Assembly (NCBI GenBank): GCA_036491235.1
Contig: DASXCK010000380.1
Location: 1 to 8,733 of the forward strand
Origin: JAVDCA01 sp036491235
GTDB taxonomy: Bacteria; Pseudomonadota; Alphaproteobacteria; Rhizobiales; Xanthobacteraceae
DNA length: 8,733 nucleotides
Reading direction: 5' to 3'
Below, one piece after another: positions 6,627 to 8,733 of the stretch; position 1 is the first letter of the stretch; every line of letters starts with the position of its first letter. Position numbers and translations under genes: made by a program. The notes under the pieces were generated by a model. That model saw only the letters and a program-made list of their open reading frames with translations, searched no databases and had not been told where the DNA came from.

Positions 6627-6630
6627 GGAG
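6627..6630 (+). promoter_or_regulatory. Ribosome binding site of the DUF1186-like gene
   Basis: GGAG lies 9 nt before the ATG at 6640. This favours that start over the in-frame TTG at 6625, which overlaps the site itself. Confidence 0.5.
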
Positions 6631-6639
6631 AATCCCGCC

Positions 6640-7650
6640 ATGGACGAAAGGCGTCTTCTGCATCAGCTCGCGACAACCGACGGCCTGCCGGTCGAGGCGA
6701 TCCAGGCCGCCAGCGCGCAACGCGCGACCGTGTCGCCCGCGTTCGTGCGGCTGATCGAACGGATGGTCGCCGGCAGCGCCGACCGGACTGACCTGGATGC
6801 GCTCTTTCTCGTGTTCCATTTGCTCGGGGAGTGGCGCGAAAAATCCGCCTACCGGCCGCTCGCCGCATTGTTGCGCCTGGCGCGCGAGGACGTCAGACGT
6901 GTGCTGAGCGACGCAGTTACGGAAACCAGCCATCGCGTGATGGCCGCGGTGTTCGACGGAGATCCGATTCCGCTCCAGACGATCATCCGCGATCCTGAGG
7001 CGGACGAATTCATCCGCTCGCGCATGTGCGAGGCGCTGGCGATGGTGACGCTGCGCGGCGAACTGTCGCGCGAAGCGGCTACGGCCTTCCTGCGCGATTG
7101 CTTTCACGAGCTTGCGCCGCAGGACGAGTGCTTCGTATGGGACGGCTGGCAGAGTTCGATCGCGATGCTTGGCCTCGTCGAACTGGTGCCGCTCGTGCGG
7201 CAGGCGTTCGAGCGCAAATTCATCTCACCCGGCTCGCTGAGCTTCGAAGATTTCGAGGAAGATCTTGAGGGGGCCCTCGCCGGCGAGGCGACGTTCGGAT
7301 CGCTTCGCGCCCCGGAGTTCGACTTGTTCGGTGACACGGTCGAGGAGCTGTCGAGCTGGGGTTTCGCCCGCCCGAAAGGGCGGACGAAGAAAGCCGCGGA
7401 CAGCGAGGTCGTGTGGCGCTCGCTCGACAATGATCCCGCCGTCAACCCGCACCGGAACGTCGGGCGCAATGATCCGTGCCCGTGCGGCAGTGGCAAGAAG
7501 TTCAAGAAATGCTGCCTCGGCAAGGTCGAGGCGGACGAGCGCGAGCAGGCCGCCAAGGGGCGCTTTCGCGCCGCCGCCGATTTCGACGCGTCGCCCACCG
7601 ACGATGACGATCTCGATGCGTCCGATGGACGGGCCGATCGGCATCTATGA
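6640..7650 (+). CDS. DUF1186-like protein with C-terminal SEC-C zinc-binding motif
   Basis: 336 residues, no signal peptide, so cytoplasmic. Seen: a mostly helical body (about 1-240) with repeat-like segments such as LVFHLLGEWREKSAYRPLAALLRL and SSIAMLGLVELVPLVRQAF, then an acidic patch (SFEDFEEDLE, 201-210) and a SEC-C motif at about 274-294, VGRNDPCPCGSGKKFKKCC, with C280, C282, C291 and C292. The tail is Asp-rich (315-328). Known: SEC-C is the zinc-binding tail first seen at the C-terminus of SecA, and it recurs on many uncharacterised proteins. The body resembles DUF1186 proteins, which often carry SEC-C, and the helical repeats suggest a protein-binding scaffold; that role is inference. 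ATG 6640 is preceded by GGAG at 9 nt. The gene overlaps the next one by 26 nt in another frame. Confidence 0.85.
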   Translation: MDERRLLHQLATTDGLPVEAIQAASAQRATVSPAFVRLIERMVAGSADRTDLDALFLVFHLLGEWREKSAYRPLAALLRLAREDVRRVLSDAVTETSHRVMAAVFDGDPIPLQTIIRDPEADEFIRSRMCEALAMVTLRGELSREAATAFLRDCFHELAPQDECFVWDGWQSSIAMLGLVELVPLVRQAFERKFISPGSLSFEDFEEDLEGALAGEATFGSLRAPEFDLFGDTVEELSSWGFARPKGRTKKAADSEVVWRSLDNDPAVNPHRNVGRNDPCPCGSGKKFKKCCLGKVEADEREQAAKGRFRAAADFDASPTDDDDLDASDGRADRHL

Positions 7651-7960
7651 TGCGGATATCGGGCCGGATCCCGAGCAATGGCGCGCGCTCGGCGAGGACG
7701 AGAGGTCGTGGCTCGTGAAGGATTATCATCGGCGCATCGGCGACGAACTTGCGCGTTCCGACGCGCATGCGATGGCTCACGTCATCGTGGCGAACCGGGT
7801 CGCCATGGGTGACGAGCTGCCGGTGCGCCGCAAGCTCGAGGCGCTGATGGACGAGGGGCTCGATCGCCACGAGGCGATCCATGCGATCGGAGCCGTGGTG
7901 ATGACGCACCTCAACGACGTGGTGAGAGGCGCCGCGCAGGCCGGCGCCGCAGGTTCATGA
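7625..7960 (+). CDS. Small DUF1841-like protein
   Basis: 111 residues from ATG 7625; an in-frame ATG at 7616 would add three. Neither has a good Shine-Dalgarno, and no later start would keep the conserved body, so translation is probably coupled to the preceding gene, whose last 26 nt it overlaps out of frame. Seen: a charged N-terminal half (PEQWRALGEDERSWLVKDYH), then AMAHVIVANRVAMGDELPV and EALMDEGLDRHEAIHAIGAVV. The H-x-I-V-x-N-x-x-A and EGLDRHEAIHAIG segments match what I recall of DUF1841 and similar small SEC-C-neighbouring proteins. The histidines of RHEAIH could bind metal, but no activity is known. No signal peptide or membrane segment is present. Confidence is high that it is a gene, moderate for the family. 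Confidence 0.75.
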   Translation: MDGPIGIYDADIGPDPEQWRALGEDERSWLVKDYHRRIGDELARSDAHAMAHVIVANRVAMGDELPVRRKLEALMDEGLDRHEAIHAIGAVVMTHLNDVVRGAAQAGAAGS

Positions 7961-7991
7961 TGCATACTTTGCCGAGCTGAAAGTCCTCACT

Positions 7992-8018
7992 GCCGAAAGC
8001 TGGCGGCGCGACTTCGGC
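7992..8018. terminator. Inverted repeat between convergent genes (weak terminator candidate)
   Basis: GCCGAA (7992-7997) pairs with TTCGGC (8013-8018) around a 15-nt GC-rich loop, in the 67-nt gap where the DUF1841-like gene and the glutathione S-transferase gene converge. There is no T-run on either side. A bidirectional terminator is plausible by position only. Confidence 0.22.
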
Positions 8019-8027
8019 TGAGCGCCG

Positions 8028-8720
8028 TCACTCCGCCGCGAGCGCGGCGTCGGCGACGAACTGCGAAAGCCACTTGTTGCGGCGCTTGACGTTCGCGCGG
8101 TACATCGCCTCGAACTCGGCCGCCGGGAACGAGTGGGTCGATGGGCGCGCCAACAGCGTCTCGGCCCACGCCTTGAGCCGCGGATATTTTTCGATCAACC
8201 CGATCGGGCGGATGCGGTCGAGGAAGAAATAGCGCTGCAGGAACGGCGCATAGCCGGCGTCGACCAGTGAATAGGCAGCGCCGTTGAAGAACGGCCCGGC
8301 TCCCTGCTTGCCGAGCGCCGTCTCCAGCCGCTCGAACGCGACCGGGATCTTCGCGATCGCCTTGTCGTATGCGGCTTCGCTGTCCGCATAGGCGCAGCCG
8401 GTCACGCCTTCCGCGAAGGTCGGCACGTAGTCGGTCCAGGCGCGATTGATCGCGCGCGCCACCGGATCCTGCGGATGCAGCCGCGGTGCGATCGTCTCGT
8501 CGAGGTATTCGTTGATCGCGCTCGACTCGAACAACGAAATCCGATCGTCGACGCGCAGCACCGGCACTTTCTTGTGGGGCGAGATGGCGAGAAACCAGTC
8601 GGGCCGGTTGTCGGGCTCGATGTGGCGGAACTCGAACGGCGCGTTCTTCTCGCGCAGCACGATCGCGGAGCGCTGCACCCACGGACAGGTCTTGAAGCTC
8701 ACCAGCATATAGGTCGTCAT
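8028..8720 (-). CDS. Glutathione S-transferase family protein, cysteine type
   Basis: 230 residues, the usual length for a two-domain cytosolic GST. Seen: a thioredoxin-like N-terminal domain with TCPWVQR (C12, P13), typical of omega- and similar Cys-type GSTs; VPVL with cis-Pro53; and ESSAINEYL (65-73), where E65 and S66 bind the gamma-glutamyl part of glutathione. The all-helical C-terminal domain starts near 88 and has SLVDAGYAPF (151-160) with the conserved helix-6 Ser/Asp N-cap. Known: Cys-type members tend to act as thiol transferases, dehydroascorbate reductases or glutathionyl lyases rather than classic conjugating enzymes. The start is ATG 8720 with GGAGA (8730-8726) 5 nt upstream. 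It is convergent with the preceding pair and no partner is visible, so the substrate cannot be named. Confidence 0.93.
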   Translation of the reverse strand: MTTYMLVSFKTCPWVQRSAIVLREKNAPFEFRHIEPDNRPDWFLAISPHKKVPVLRVDDRISLFESSAINEYLDETIAPRLHPQDPVARAINRAWTDYVPTFAEGVTGCAYADSEAAYDKAIAKIPVAFERLETALGKQGAGPFFNGAAYSLVDAGYAPFLQRYFFLDRIRPIGLIEKYPRLKAWAETLLARPSTHSFPAAEFEAMYRANVKRRNKWLSQFVADAALAAE

Positions 8721-8733
8721 GTTTGTCTCCGTT

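Overview
The window is GC-rich throughout (third codon positions mostly G or C), with short intergenic gaps and overlapping genes. This fits a high-GC proteobacterium, most likely an alphaproteobacterium of the Hyphomicrobiales type. That placement rests on base composition and gene families only. No rRNA, tRNA, CRISPR array, insertion sequence or phage gene was seen.

Layout. (1) 1-1540, minus strand: a GMC-family FAD oxidoreductase, followed with an 8-nt overlap by the N-terminal part of an NAD-dependent epimerase/dehydratase that runs off the left edge. The pair suggests redox or epimerase tailoring of a sugar or lipid-linked metabolite. (2) 1541-1888: a divergent intergenic region, more AT-rich than its surroundings, with repeated GTCAAGT and TTTATGAAT words and two DnaA-box-like words. 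No clear plus-strand promoter was found. (3) 1889-6457, plus strand: a compact four-gene unit joined by ATGA, TAATG and ATGA junctions. It encodes a secreted protein with a SUEL/galactose-binding-lectin-like cysteine pattern, two paralogous lipoproteins of a family I do not recognise, and a secreted trypsin-like (S1) serine protease with an intact His/Asp/Ser triad. All four products carry export signals, so this looks like an envelope or extracellular module, and it is the most interesting part of the window. (4) 6458-6639: a short intergenic region with small inverted repeats. (5) 6640-7960, plus strand: a DUF1186-like protein with a C-terminal SEC-C zinc-binding motif, overlapping a small DUF1841-like gene. 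(6) 8028-8720, minus strand: a cysteine-type glutathione S-transferase, convergent with the previous pair.

Only region 3 looks like a little-known system. The tight coupling implies coordinated synthesis of a lectin-like binder, two surface lipoproteins and a protease, but the substrate, the partners and any physical complex are inference. The other genes belong to familiar families.
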